Origin: NORP259 sp041398705
GTDB lineage: Bacteria > Planctomycetota > UBA1135 > GCA-002686595
DNA: 64,000 nt
Direction: 5' to 3'
Assembly: GCA_041398705.1 (NCBI GenBank)
Contig: JAWKUI010000002.1
Span: 248,001-312,000 of the forward strand
The position numbers and the translations under genes are program-made. How positions within the stretch are numbered: the stretch's first letter is position 1; each line of letters starts with the position of its first letter. A model generated the notes under the pieces. It made no database searches, was not told the origin of the DNA, and saw only the letters and a list, made by a program, of their open reading frames with translations. Positions 1 to 7,267 of this stretch are shown here, one piece after another.

Positions 1-46
1 TGCCGAAGGCGCAGATCAGGGCGGCAAGGGTGAGTTTGGCAGTCAT
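1..46 (-). CDS. N-terminus of an exported protein (partial)
   Basis: Only the first 15 codons lie in the window, reading leftwards from an ATG at 46. They give MTAKLTLAALICAFG, a lysine followed by a hydrophobic run, which looks like the start of a Sec signal peptide. A GGAGA Shine-Dalgarno sequence sits about nine bases before the ATG, which supports the start. Nothing can be said about function. Confidence 0.55.
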   Translation of the reverse strand, partial: MTAKLTLAALICAFG

Positions 47-309
47 GCCCGGATTCTCCGCGCTTGCCCGAAGGCCGTCAATCGGCGCCGCGCCACACCG
101 GGCTGGTGTACTTCTCGATGGGAATCCGCAGCGGGAGCAAGGGTGCGGGCCTGGAAGAAGCCGGTCTTGGAGGCCTTCACCCAGGCCATCGCTCGCGGCT
201 CCGCCCTCGCCGTTGCCTATGCGGATCTTCTAGCCCCCCCATGTCAGGCAAGAACGCACGCGACGGGACTCGCTAGGAACCCAGCCGCGTGAGGATACGT
301 GCTTCAGGC

Positions 310-2271
310 CTACTGCCTCGGCAGGATCACGGTAGGCAAGGACATGCCGCGGATCTCCGCTGGCAAGTGATCTTGGTTGGTATTCCACCAGTTCGCCCAC
401 CAAGCGCCGTCGTGGGATTCGTGGTATTCGACCCCGGTGAGCTTGCCGAGGCCGAAGTACCCCACTCCGTAACGCGTGGCATAGGTGTCGTCGGCCACGA
501 TCATCGCGATGAGCGTCGGAATGGCGCTGGGATCGCCGATCTCCGCCAGGGCCCGGGCCGGCGAAAAGTAGTTCGCCGACTCCGCGGGAGTCTTGAGCAT
601 GCACTCCAACGCTGGCGCCACGGCCCAGGTGGCCCCGGGTTTGCCTAGCGCGTCCCAAGCGGCGTTGCGCAACTCGAGGCTGTGCAGATCGGGGTTTTGC
701 ACGATAGGCAGCACGGACTGGCGCAGGTAGGTCTCGCCCGGTGCCAATTGGCCCAGCATGCGCAGGGCACTGGCGGTGAGTTCGGGGTGCTGACCGGAGG
801 CGATCCAATTGCGAAGCAAATCCTCGAAGCCCGCGCCGAGCAGTTCACCGGCGAGGTCCAGGCCCAGGCTTTCGGCGCTGCGGGCGCTCTTGTGGAACTG
901 GCGCATCAACTCCAGATGTTCAGGCGTGGAATCGGGCCCCGCCGAACGCAGGCGCTGCACCCACTCGCGCGAGCAGAGCTGCATGACGGCTTTGAGCTCC
1001 AAACTCCCAAACCGTGCATACCAGGCGCGGTAGGTTTCGGGATCGCCGCCCAGGTCCTGGAACGCATAGGTCAACAGGTATTCGAACCCCGTGCGATTGA
1101 CTTCCAGGGACGGATCGGTGGCCGCCAAGTTCAAAAGGGCCAATACACCTGCGTGGTTGCCGAAGACCCACGGCTTCAACACCTGTTGGCGATACGGAAC
1201 CTGCGGAATCCGGGAATAAATACCGAGCATGACCTCCAGGCCGTTTTCCAGCGCGTAGATCTCGCCAGCGATGGCGCGGGCTTCGCCCGGAGTCGCGGCC
1301 TCCGAGAGGCGCTGCAACCATTCGGCGGCCGTCAGCGCAGCCGTCGCTGGAGCTTGCGCGGTCTCGGGCCCACTCGTCCCGGCCAGCGACCGTTCCGCTG
1401 GCGCCACCAACTCCACGCCCGGTTCCGCACGCAGGGGTCTTTCTTGCGGAGTCGCCGCCGCCACCCGCATCGTAGCGATCTGCTCGCGCAGGTCCTCGAT
1501 CGTCGATTGCTGCGAACGGTGGGTCAGCCAGAACGTACCCGCGGCGACGAGCACCGCCGTGGTCAGGGTCGGAATCCATTGGGACATGATCAAAGCTCCA
1601 ATCAGGGAGGACGAGGGGGCGAGGGAAACAGCGGTCATGGAAACCAGCGAAGCCTGGGCCGATTGCAGACACCGGGCGCGCAGGGCGGCTTGGAGGGCGG
1701 CCGGCATCGGCTGCGGCGCCGCCGACAGGGAACCCAAAGTGGCCCCCACCGGCAGGGCCTTGCGCAGGAGCTTGAGGCCCCTATGCAACCGCACCCGCGC
1801 TGCGTTCGCCGAGATGCCCAGCGCCGTCGCGATCTCCGCAGGACTCTTGCCGTACTCCAGATACGGGCGCACCGCCTCGGCGTACCCCGCAGGCAGGCCG
1901 CCAACCGAGTCCTCCACCAAGGCCCGGAACTCCCGCTCCGCGGCCACCTGACCCGGCCCCGCCACAGGCGGAACCTCCAGGCGCTCCGGATCGACCTTCC
2001 GGGCCAGATCCCGATGCAGACTCCGGGCATGATTCGCCAGGATCCCGAGCATCCAAGGCATCAACCTCAACTTCGAATCCCAAAGGTCCCGCTTCTCGAT
2101 CACCGTTTGATAGGTGGCCTGCAGCACATCCTCCGCATTCGCCTGATTGGGGCACAAATGCCGCGCCACGCGCCACAACTCAGGCGCACTGGCATCAAAC
2201 ACCCACCCCAGAGCGGCCACATCACCGCGCTGCCGGAACCGTTGGAACTGTCGTTCGATCTTGCCGTCCAT
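310..2271 (-). CDS. ECF sigma factor fused to a membrane segment and HEAT-like domain
   Basis: Residues 1-90 look like sigma region 2 (including NAEDVLQATYQTV) and residues 115-172 like region 4 with a helix-turn-helix (SPAEIATALGISANAARVRL), so it should recruit RNA polymerase to specific promoters. The protein is 653 residues, far longer than the roughly 180-200 of an ordinary ECF factor. Residues 233-250 form one predicted membrane helix, followed by a short heptad-like stretch (256-275) and about 350 residues rich in alpha-helical, HEAT-like repeats. ECF factors with such extensions are known from Planctomycetota, where the tail is thought to sense or anchor. A GAGGAGG ribosome site precedes the ATG. 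No separate anti-sigma gene is adjacent, so the fused tail may replace it; that is inference. Confidence 0.85.
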   Translation of the reverse strand: MDGKIERQFQRFRQRGDVAALGWVFDASAPELWRVARHLCPNQANAEDVLQATYQTVIEKRDLWDSKLRLMPWMLGILANHARSLHRDLARKVDPERLEVPPVAGPGQVAAEREFRALVEDSVGGLPAGYAEAVRPYLEYGKSPAEIATALGISANAARVRLHRGLKLLRKALPVGATLGSLSAAPQPMPAALQAALRARCLQSAQASLVSMTAVSLAPSSSLIGALIMSQWIPTLTTAVLVAAGTFWLTHRSQQSTIEDLREQIATMRVAAATPQERPLRAEPGVELVAPAERSLAGTSGPETAQAPATAALTAAEWLQRLSEAATPGEARAIAGEIYALENGLEVMLGIYSRIPQVPYRQQVLKPWVFGNHAGVLALLNLAATDPSLEVNRTGFEYLLTYAFQDLGGDPETYRAWYARFGSLELKAVMQLCSREWVQRLRSAGPDSTPEHLELMRQFHKSARSAESLGLDLAGELLGAGFEDLLRNWIASGQHPELTASALRMLGQLAPGETYLRQSVLPIVQNPDLHSLELRNAAWDALGKPGATWAVAPALECMLKTPAESANYFSPARALAEIGDPSAIPTLIAMIVADDTYATRYGVGYFGLGKLTGVEYHESHDGAWWANWWNTNQDHLPAEIRGMSLPTVILPRQ

Positions 2272-2472
2272 GACTGCCCCTCCTCGCCGGAGGAGCCGCC
2301 CGCATTACACCATTTCTTGAGAATTCCTCCGGAATGATGTCACGGTAGCGGCTGGGCCTCGGTTTCGTGGCTTGCGTCACCCCACTGCGATCCTCTCCGG
2401 GACCATCGTTCCGGCAATGGATCCTGCGGCAGCAGATTCCCCTTCGTTCGTCACCCCCCTATGGGCTACTTG

Positions 2473-2478
2473 TAGAAT
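2473..2478 (+). promoter_or_regulatory. -10 box (TAGAAT) of the glycoside hydrolase-like gene
   Basis: TAGAAT lies eight bases before the ATG at 2487 and no Shine-Dalgarno sequence is visible between them. Transcription would begin at or next to the start codon, giving a leaderless or nearly leaderless mRNA. The -35 region is not clear. Confidence 0.5.
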
Positions 2479-2486
2479 CGCCCCTC

Positions 2487-4094
2487 ATGCAGTCCCTCAA
2501 GCCCTTTAGGCAACCTTGTCTGGCCCTAATCCTGCTATCCAGTTGCGGCGGTGGCGACGATGGAAACAACCCGCCGATCCAATACGTGCCCTCCCAGGTG
2601 CGCATCGATGCGGGCACGAGCACCGGCCTGCTGCGGCCGATGTGGGGGGATCACTACGATCTCTCGTACACCCACTTCGACTACCCGTCCGAGCCTGGGT
2701 TCACGCAGGTGATGGCGGATCTACAGGTGCGCTCGTTCCGTTGTTCGATCGGGCGTTGGGAAGTCGGCTTTCCGCCGGCGGCCGGGGGCGACAGTATGGA
2801 TCCCGGGGTGCTCGCGCTGGTGGAACGGGAGTTCTACCGGGGGCCCAATACCCTCATCGGCGCCGATGATCCCGGTAACTATGCGTTCGGGTACGTCGAT
2901 GACCTGCTGCAGAACCTGACCGCGGCCGGCGCCGATCCGTACCTGTGTTTCGACTACATGCCGTTCACCCTGGCGGCGGAGCAGGATCCGAGCAATGCGT
3001 TCAATGCCAATGTCAGCATGCCGGGCACGCCGTACGCGACGCTTTCCTTCTCGAACGGGATCCGGACCTCACCGCCCGCCGACCCGCTGGTGTACGCGCG
3101 CGTGATCCGCAACGTCATGCGGCATACCCGGGGCCTGTTTGCCGGCACCACGGACTTCGGGCTGACGTACTTCGAAGTCGGCAACGAGCCCGATGCCATC
3201 GATCTGACCGGCTCCGCCTTCCCCTACTTCTGGACGGGCGATGCCACGCAGTTCTTCGCGATGTACGACGCCATCGCGGATGAGGTCGATGCGGATCCGC
3301 AGCTCAGCTCCAGCGTGCAACTGGGCGCCGGTTCCTTCGCCGTATTGCCGGGAATCCCCGGCGCCCCGTTCCTCGACGAGTTCCTCGGCAGCGTCGCCAC
3401 GAATACCACCCGACTCGACTACCTGTCGTTCCACACCTACGGGGACGAGTTCGCGGACCACCTGGCCATCTTCCTGCAGGTGCAGGGGCTCACCGCCAAC
3501 CACGGCCTGAACGTGCCCTGGGTCAACGGCGAATGGGGCCGCGACCTGGGCGGCACCGACCCGGTCTACGACCAGATCGAACACGGCCTGCTGCGCGCCA
3601 AGGTGCTCGCGCTGATGCAAGTCTTCCCCTTCACCATCGCCCACGAATCCCTTTTCCGTGACCCCGGCACTAGCGGCGGCGAACTCGGCCTGATCCGCAC
3701 GGGACCGCCAGCGCACAAGCCCGCGAGCCAAGTCTACCGGGCCCTCGCCACGTTCAACGACAGCCTGAACGCGCTGCATGTGGTCGACAATCCCGACCAA
3801 TGGGTCGTGCTCAGCGCCCGCAACAACGCCAGCACGAAAGTCCTCGCCGCCATCGTCGTGGACGAGCCCGCCGCGGGCACCGCCCACCGGCTGCAGTTCT
3901 TGATCGAGAACCTGCCGTGGGGCGCGGGGGACTACTCCCTGGTGCTGCGCCGCGTGACCCAGGGCACGTCGGATTCAGGCGCGGGCATCGAAACCGTGTC
4001 CACCGAAACGCGCAGCGGCGGGATGACGGATTTCACGTGGGATGTGCATGGGTCCGAGCAGGGATTGTACTGGCTCGAGCTCAACGAGCTCTGA
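2487..4094 (+). CDS. Glycoside hydrolase-like lipoprotein (clan A type)
   Basis: A 535-residue exported lipoprotein: a short signal sequence ends in LSSC with the lipidated cysteine at residue 20, followed by a glycine-rich tether. The body resembles clan A (beta/alpha)8 glycoside hydrolases. It has the Asn-Glu acid/base pair in YFEVGNEPDA (N233, E234) and a likely nucleophile glutamate in WVNGEWGRD (E349), both after hydrophobic strands as in that clan. The last ~100 residues look like the beta-sandwich that often follows. The substrate cannot be read from sequence; families such as GH39 or GH79 are plausible. The start at 2487 was chosen over in-frame upstream codons because it puts the signal peptide at the N-terminus and follows a -10 box. 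Confidence 0.7.
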   Translation: MQSLKPFRQPCLALILLSSCGGGDDGNNPPIQYVPSQVRIDAGTSTGLLRPMWGDHYDLSYTHFDYPSEPGFTQVMADLQVRSFRCSIGRWEVGFPPAAGGDSMDPGVLALVEREFYRGPNTLIGADDPGNYAFGYVDDLLQNLTAAGADPYLCFDYMPFTLAAEQDPSNAFNANVSMPGTPYATLSFSNGIRTSPPADPLVYARVIRNVMRHTRGLFAGTTDFGLTYFEVGNEPDAIDLTGSAFPYFWTGDATQFFAMYDAIADEVDADPQLSSSVQLGAGSFAVLPGIPGAPFLDEFLGSVATNTTRLDYLSFHTYGDEFADHLAIFLQVQGLTANHGLNVPWVNGEWGRDLGGTDPVYDQIEHGLLRAKVLALMQVFPFTIAHESLFRDPGTSGGELGLIRTGPPAHKPASQVYRALATFNDSLNALHVVDNPDQWVVLSARNNASTKVLAAIVVDEPAAGTAHRLQFLIENLPWGAGDYSLVLRRVTQGTSDSGAGIETVSTETRSGGMTDFTWDVHGSEQGLYWLELNEL

Positions 4095-4157
4095 GCGCGA
4101 GGTTGAGGGCCTTTCCCCCTGATCGCTAGAAGTTCGCTCGGCCGCGCAAATCCACGG

Positions 4158-4192
4158 AAAAAAAATGAGGGCGGCGCGAATGCGCGCCGCCC
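4158..4192 (-). terminator. Rho-independent terminator of the radical SAM gene
   Basis: A 10-bp GC stem (4169-4178 with 4183-4192) and an AATG loop are followed, on the minus strand, by TCA and a run of eight T (A run at 4158-4165). It sits 19 bases past the radical SAM stop codon. The same stem lies between two convergent genes. Confidence 0.85.
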
Positions 4193-4210
4193 CCGAAACT
4201 CAAAGCCCCC

Positions 4211-5851
4211 CTACCCCTTCGTCGCGTCCGTCATCGCTTCGCTGGCGGCGGAGTTCTTGTTGCCGGAGGTGCCGGTTTTGTGGCCCGGGTCGACCCAGGA
4301 GCGCGGGACGTCGGTGGGGTTGAAGAGTTTCTTGCGGACCTTGTTGTAGAGGCCGAAGGCGCGGGCTTCGAATTGGCCGTTCACGTAGGAGCCGTTGTCG
4401 AGGCGCTTTTGGGCGCGTTTCTCCCACCAGCCGATCTTGCCGCGGGCCAGGCCGTAGGACATGGTCGCGTAGTGTTGGTACATCATGCGCATCTGCTTGA
4501 CGCGCTCGGGGATGACGCCGGGCCAGGTCTCTTCGAGGTGGTACTCGCCGATGCTGCCCCATTCGGGCAGGGTTTTGGGGCCCTGGTAGCCCAGCGCGAT
4601 GGCCTGGTCCCACATGGCGGTGCCGGGGATCGGGCGGAAGGGCCAGACGTTGGGGCGCGCGAGGGGCGCGGCGTTGTGCAGGCGGCGGCACTGGTCGACG
4701 GTGGCGATCATCGACTCTTCGGTTTCGTGCGGGTAGCCGATGATGTAGGTGATCGAACCTTGCACGCCGCGGCGGTCCATTTCGACGGCGGCTTCGATGT
4801 TGTCGTCGCCGTAGATCGGTTTGCCGATCTTCTTCATCATGTCGTCGGTGCCCGCCTCGGCGCCGATCTCGGCCACATACATGCCCGACTCGGCCATCAT
4901 GTCGAGGGTGTCTTTCGGGTACGTCAGGATCGAGTGGGTCTCGATGAAGGCGTTCCAACCGAACTTGAGGTCGCGGTTCAGCAGGCCTTCGGCGAAATCG
5001 CGGCTGCGCTGCTTCTGCACGCCCCAGTTGGCGTCGTGGAAACGCACCGAGTCGAAGCCCCAGCGTTCGTGCAGCTCCTGCAGGTCGTCGAGCATGCGAT
5101 CGGCCGGCATGGGCTTCCAGCGGCGGCCGGTGACGATCGGCGAGCAGCAGAAGGTGCAGGGCTCGGGGCAGCCGTACGAGGCGAAGTACGTGATGCCGAA
5201 GTAGGGTTTGCCGTAACCGATCCAGGGCGGGGTCGGCAGGCGCAGCACGTCGCGGGCGCTCTTGGCGCGCATCTGGTGCTGCTTGTACGGTTCGATGTCG
5301 AGCAGGTGCCACGGCACATTCGGGATCTCCTCCCAACCGGCCACGCCGCGCCGCTCGGTCTTGACCACCTGGCCGTCGCGCCACAGGGCGAGGCCGGCGA
5401 TGTCATCGAGGGGTTCGCCCGCGTCGATGGCGCGCACCACGTCGCGGAAGGTGAGCTCCCCCTGCCCCAGCACGACCGCCTCGTAGTAGCCCGTCTCGAG
5501 CTGCAGGTCCGGGCGCACGGAGGCAAACCAGCCGCCGATCACCGCAGGCAGATCCGGGAAGCGGGCTTTGACCTTGCCGATCGCCAGGTAGCCGTCGGTG
5601 ACCATGTACCCGAGGATGCCGGTGGTCGCGACGAGCATCGCGTCCTCGCAGGCGGCCAGCAGGCGGCGGTGGCCTTCGTCCCCTGCATACAGGGACCCGT
5701 CCACGATCTCGATGTCGTATCCGTCCTGCAGGGGGTAGGCCGAGATGGTCAACATCTCGAGCGGCAGCATATCCTTGCTGGACTCCAGCCCCAGGGTCTC
5801 GTCGACCTGCTTGGGCTGGTAGAGCACGATCTTCTTTTTGCGCTGGATCAT
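4211..5851 (-). CDS. B12-binding-domain radical SAM protein
   Basis: A 546-residue protein with the class B radical SAM architecture. The N-terminal ~150 residues look like a cobalamin-binding Rossmann domain (IGGWFASVRPDL, then VVLGQGELTFRDVV). The radical SAM core follows, with the cluster motif C228-x3-C232-x2-C235 (GCPEPCTFC), which binds the [4Fe-4S] cluster that cleaves S-adenosylmethionine. Members such as BchE and HpnP carry out cyclisations or methylations of lipids, pigments or antibiotics. The substrate here is unknown, and no biosynthetic cluster surrounds it. It lies downstream of pdxA on the same strand but is separated by a 138-bp palindrome, so it is probably transcribed on its own. 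A strong terminator follows. Confidence 0.85.
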   Translation of the reverse strand: MIQRKKKIVLYQPKQVDETLGLESSKDMLPLEMLTISAYPLQDGYDIEIVDGSLYAGDEGHRRLLAACEDAMLVATTGILGYMVTDGYLAIGKVKARFPDLPAVIGGWFASVRPDLQLETGYYEAVVLGQGELTFRDVVRAIDAGEPLDDIAGLALWRDGQVVKTERRGVAGWEEIPNVPWHLLDIEPYKQHQMRAKSARDVLRLPTPPWIGYGKPYFGITYFASYGCPEPCTFCCSPIVTGRRWKPMPADRMLDDLQELHERWGFDSVRFHDANWGVQKQRSRDFAEGLLNRDLKFGWNAFIETHSILTYPKDTLDMMAESGMYVAEIGAEAGTDDMMKKIGKPIYGDDNIEAAVEMDRRGVQGSITYIIGYPHETEESMIATVDQCRRLHNAAPLARPNVWPFRPIPGTAMWDQAIALGYQGPKTLPEWGSIGEYHLEETWPGVIPERVKQMRMMYQHYATMSYGLARGKIGWWEKRAQKRLDNGSYVNGQFEARAFGLYNKVRKKLFNPTDVPRSWVDPGHKTGTSGNKNSAASEAMTDATKG

Positions 5852-6041
5852 GGGCAGTCGGGAGAGGCGGGGCGGACAAGTCTACCCTATACGGAAGGGT
5901 CGGGAGCCAGGTCTTGGCCCCATTCCAGGGCAAGGGTGGCCGGATCCAGGGGATTCCGGAGGCTTATGGCCGGATTTTGAGATCGAGGAGTCGGCGGGAG
6001 GGGCAGCGGGCTTCTTTTGGGGCATTGGGCACATTCGCGGG

Positions 6042-6179
6042 AGGCGAGCCGAATAATGTTACGTACGGAAGCGGGTTTAAGTAGTCACACAATTCGCGGC
6101 CGCGCGTGCGCAGCACGCTCGGTCGCGAATTGTGTGACTCTTAAACCCGCTTCCGTACGTAGCATTATTCGGCTCGCCT
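6042..6179. repeat. Long near-perfect palindrome (138 bp, 3-nt loop)
   Basis: Bases 6042-6109 pair with 6113-6179 around a 3-base loop. The only flaws are a T6059/G6162 pair, a bulged T at 6082, a G6099/T6123 pair and one C6103/T6119 mismatch. The right arm contains the last four codons and stop of pdxA (6165-6179), so the left arm is an inverted copy of the gene's 3' end plus about 50 bases of flank. There is no T-run, so it is not a standard terminator. The rest of the 313-base gap between pdxA and the radical SAM gene shows no gene. Confidence 0.9.
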
Positions 6180-7118
6180 GGCCCAGTGCACAGCCGCTTC
6201 GATCGCCGCTGTCATGTTGCCCGCATCCGCGACGCCCCGGCCCGCGATATCAAACGCGGTTCCATGCACAGGACTGATGCGCAGGAACGACAGCCCCGCG
6301 AGCAACGTCAAACCCCGGCCACCCGAAAGCAGCTTGAGCGGAATGAACGCCTGGTCGTGATACAGCGCGAGCACCCCGTCGAATCGGCCCTTCGACGCAT
6401 CGAGAAACACCGTGTCGGGCGGCATGGGACCCGCGACCTCGAGACCCCGTTCCCGAACCACCCGCAACGCCGGCTCGAGCAGGCGCGCCTCCTCGTCCCC
6501 GAAAAGGCCCCCCTCCCCCGCATGGGGGTTGAGGCCCGCCAGGGCCAGGCGCGGTTGCGCGATCCCCGTGCGCTGCAGCGTCTCCGCGAAGAGTTCCAGG
6601 TGCCAGACCACCTCGTCCGTCGCGATCGCATCGAGGGCCGCGCGCAAGGCCATGTGCCGGGTCAACAGCATCACGCGCAGATCGCCCGCAATCCCGACCA
6701 TCTCATACCGGGTGGCCCCGTCGAAAGCGGCGAGCCACTCGGTTTGCCCTTCAACCCGATGGCCCGCGAGGTGCAGCGCCTCCTTACACACCGGCGCGGT
6801 CACCAGCGCGTGGGCTTCCCCCGCCTTGGCGAGCTCCGCCCCTTTTCGCAGGGCCGCAATCGCTACCGCCCCGCACTCGGCCTGGGCTCGGCCCATCTGC
6901 CAACGCGCGGGACCAGGAACCTCGCAATAGCCCACGCCCCCCACCACGCCCGTCCAGCCATCGGCCGCAATGTCCCCGCGGCAGGCCGCCGGGCCAATCA
7001 CGAGGTACTCCGCGTTGAGCGCGGGTCTCGCCTGTACAAGAGCCTTACCCACGATTTCAGGACCGATTCCGGCCGGATCCCCCATCGTCACGGCGATGCG
7101 CACGGGTGTTTGCGACAT
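6165..7118 (-). CDS. pdxA: 4-hydroxythreonine-4-phosphate dehydrogenase
   Basis: PdxA oxidises 4-phosphohydroxy-threonine in the DXP-dependent route to pyridoxal 5'-phosphate, in the cytoplasm. The family signatures are clear: the N-terminal TMGDPAGIGPEI, the metal and substrate-binding histidines in LNPHAGEGGLFG, LYHDQAFIPLK, and the C-terminal SPVHGTAFDIAG. Its 317 residues fit the family. The ATG at 7118 was chosen because it starts just before the conserved TMGDPAG; an extension upstream would be unrelated sequence. A TACCCT box ends exactly six bases before this ATG, suggesting a leaderless message. The last four codons and the stop form part of the long palindrome. Confidence 0.95.
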   Translation of the reverse strand: MSQTPVRIAVTMGDPAGIGPEIVGKALVQARPALNAEYLVIGPAACRGDIAADGWTGVVGGVGYCEVPGPARWQMGRAQAECGAVAIAALRKGAELAKAGEAHALVTAPVCKEALHLAGHRVEGQTEWLAAFDGATRYEMVGIAGDLRVMLLTRHMALRAALDAIATDEVVWHLELFAETLQRTGIAQPRLALAGLNPHAGEGGLFGDEEARLLEPALRVVRERGLEVAGPMPPDTVFLDASKGRFDGVLALYHDQAFIPLKLLSGGRGLTLLAGLSFLRISPVHGTAFDIAGRGVADAGNMTAAIEAAVHWARRAE

Positions 7119-7124
7119 GCCGGC

Positions 7125-7130
7125 AGGGTA
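7125..7130 (-). promoter_or_regulatory. -10-like box (TACCCT) of pdxA, leaderless spacing
   Basis: On the minus strand TACCCT is followed by six bases and then the pdxA ATG, with no ribosome-binding site between. It matches the TANNNT type seen before several other genes in this window. Confidence 0.45.
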
Positions 7131-7267
7131 ACCGCCGCCGCGCAGGGCACACACAGGGGTTTTGCAGGAACCTTTGCCCGCGCATGCCTTCCAAGAGAAG
7201 GACAAAGGTCTATCCTGGACCGCCCAAAGCCCCACCCAAGGGCCCTGCCCCCCACCCGATCCGAACC

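Noticed and set aside
5838..6277. Small plus-strand open frames running into or through the long palindrome.
   Set aside because: They have no ribosome site or recognisable protein sequence and are by-products of the inverted copy of the pdxA end.
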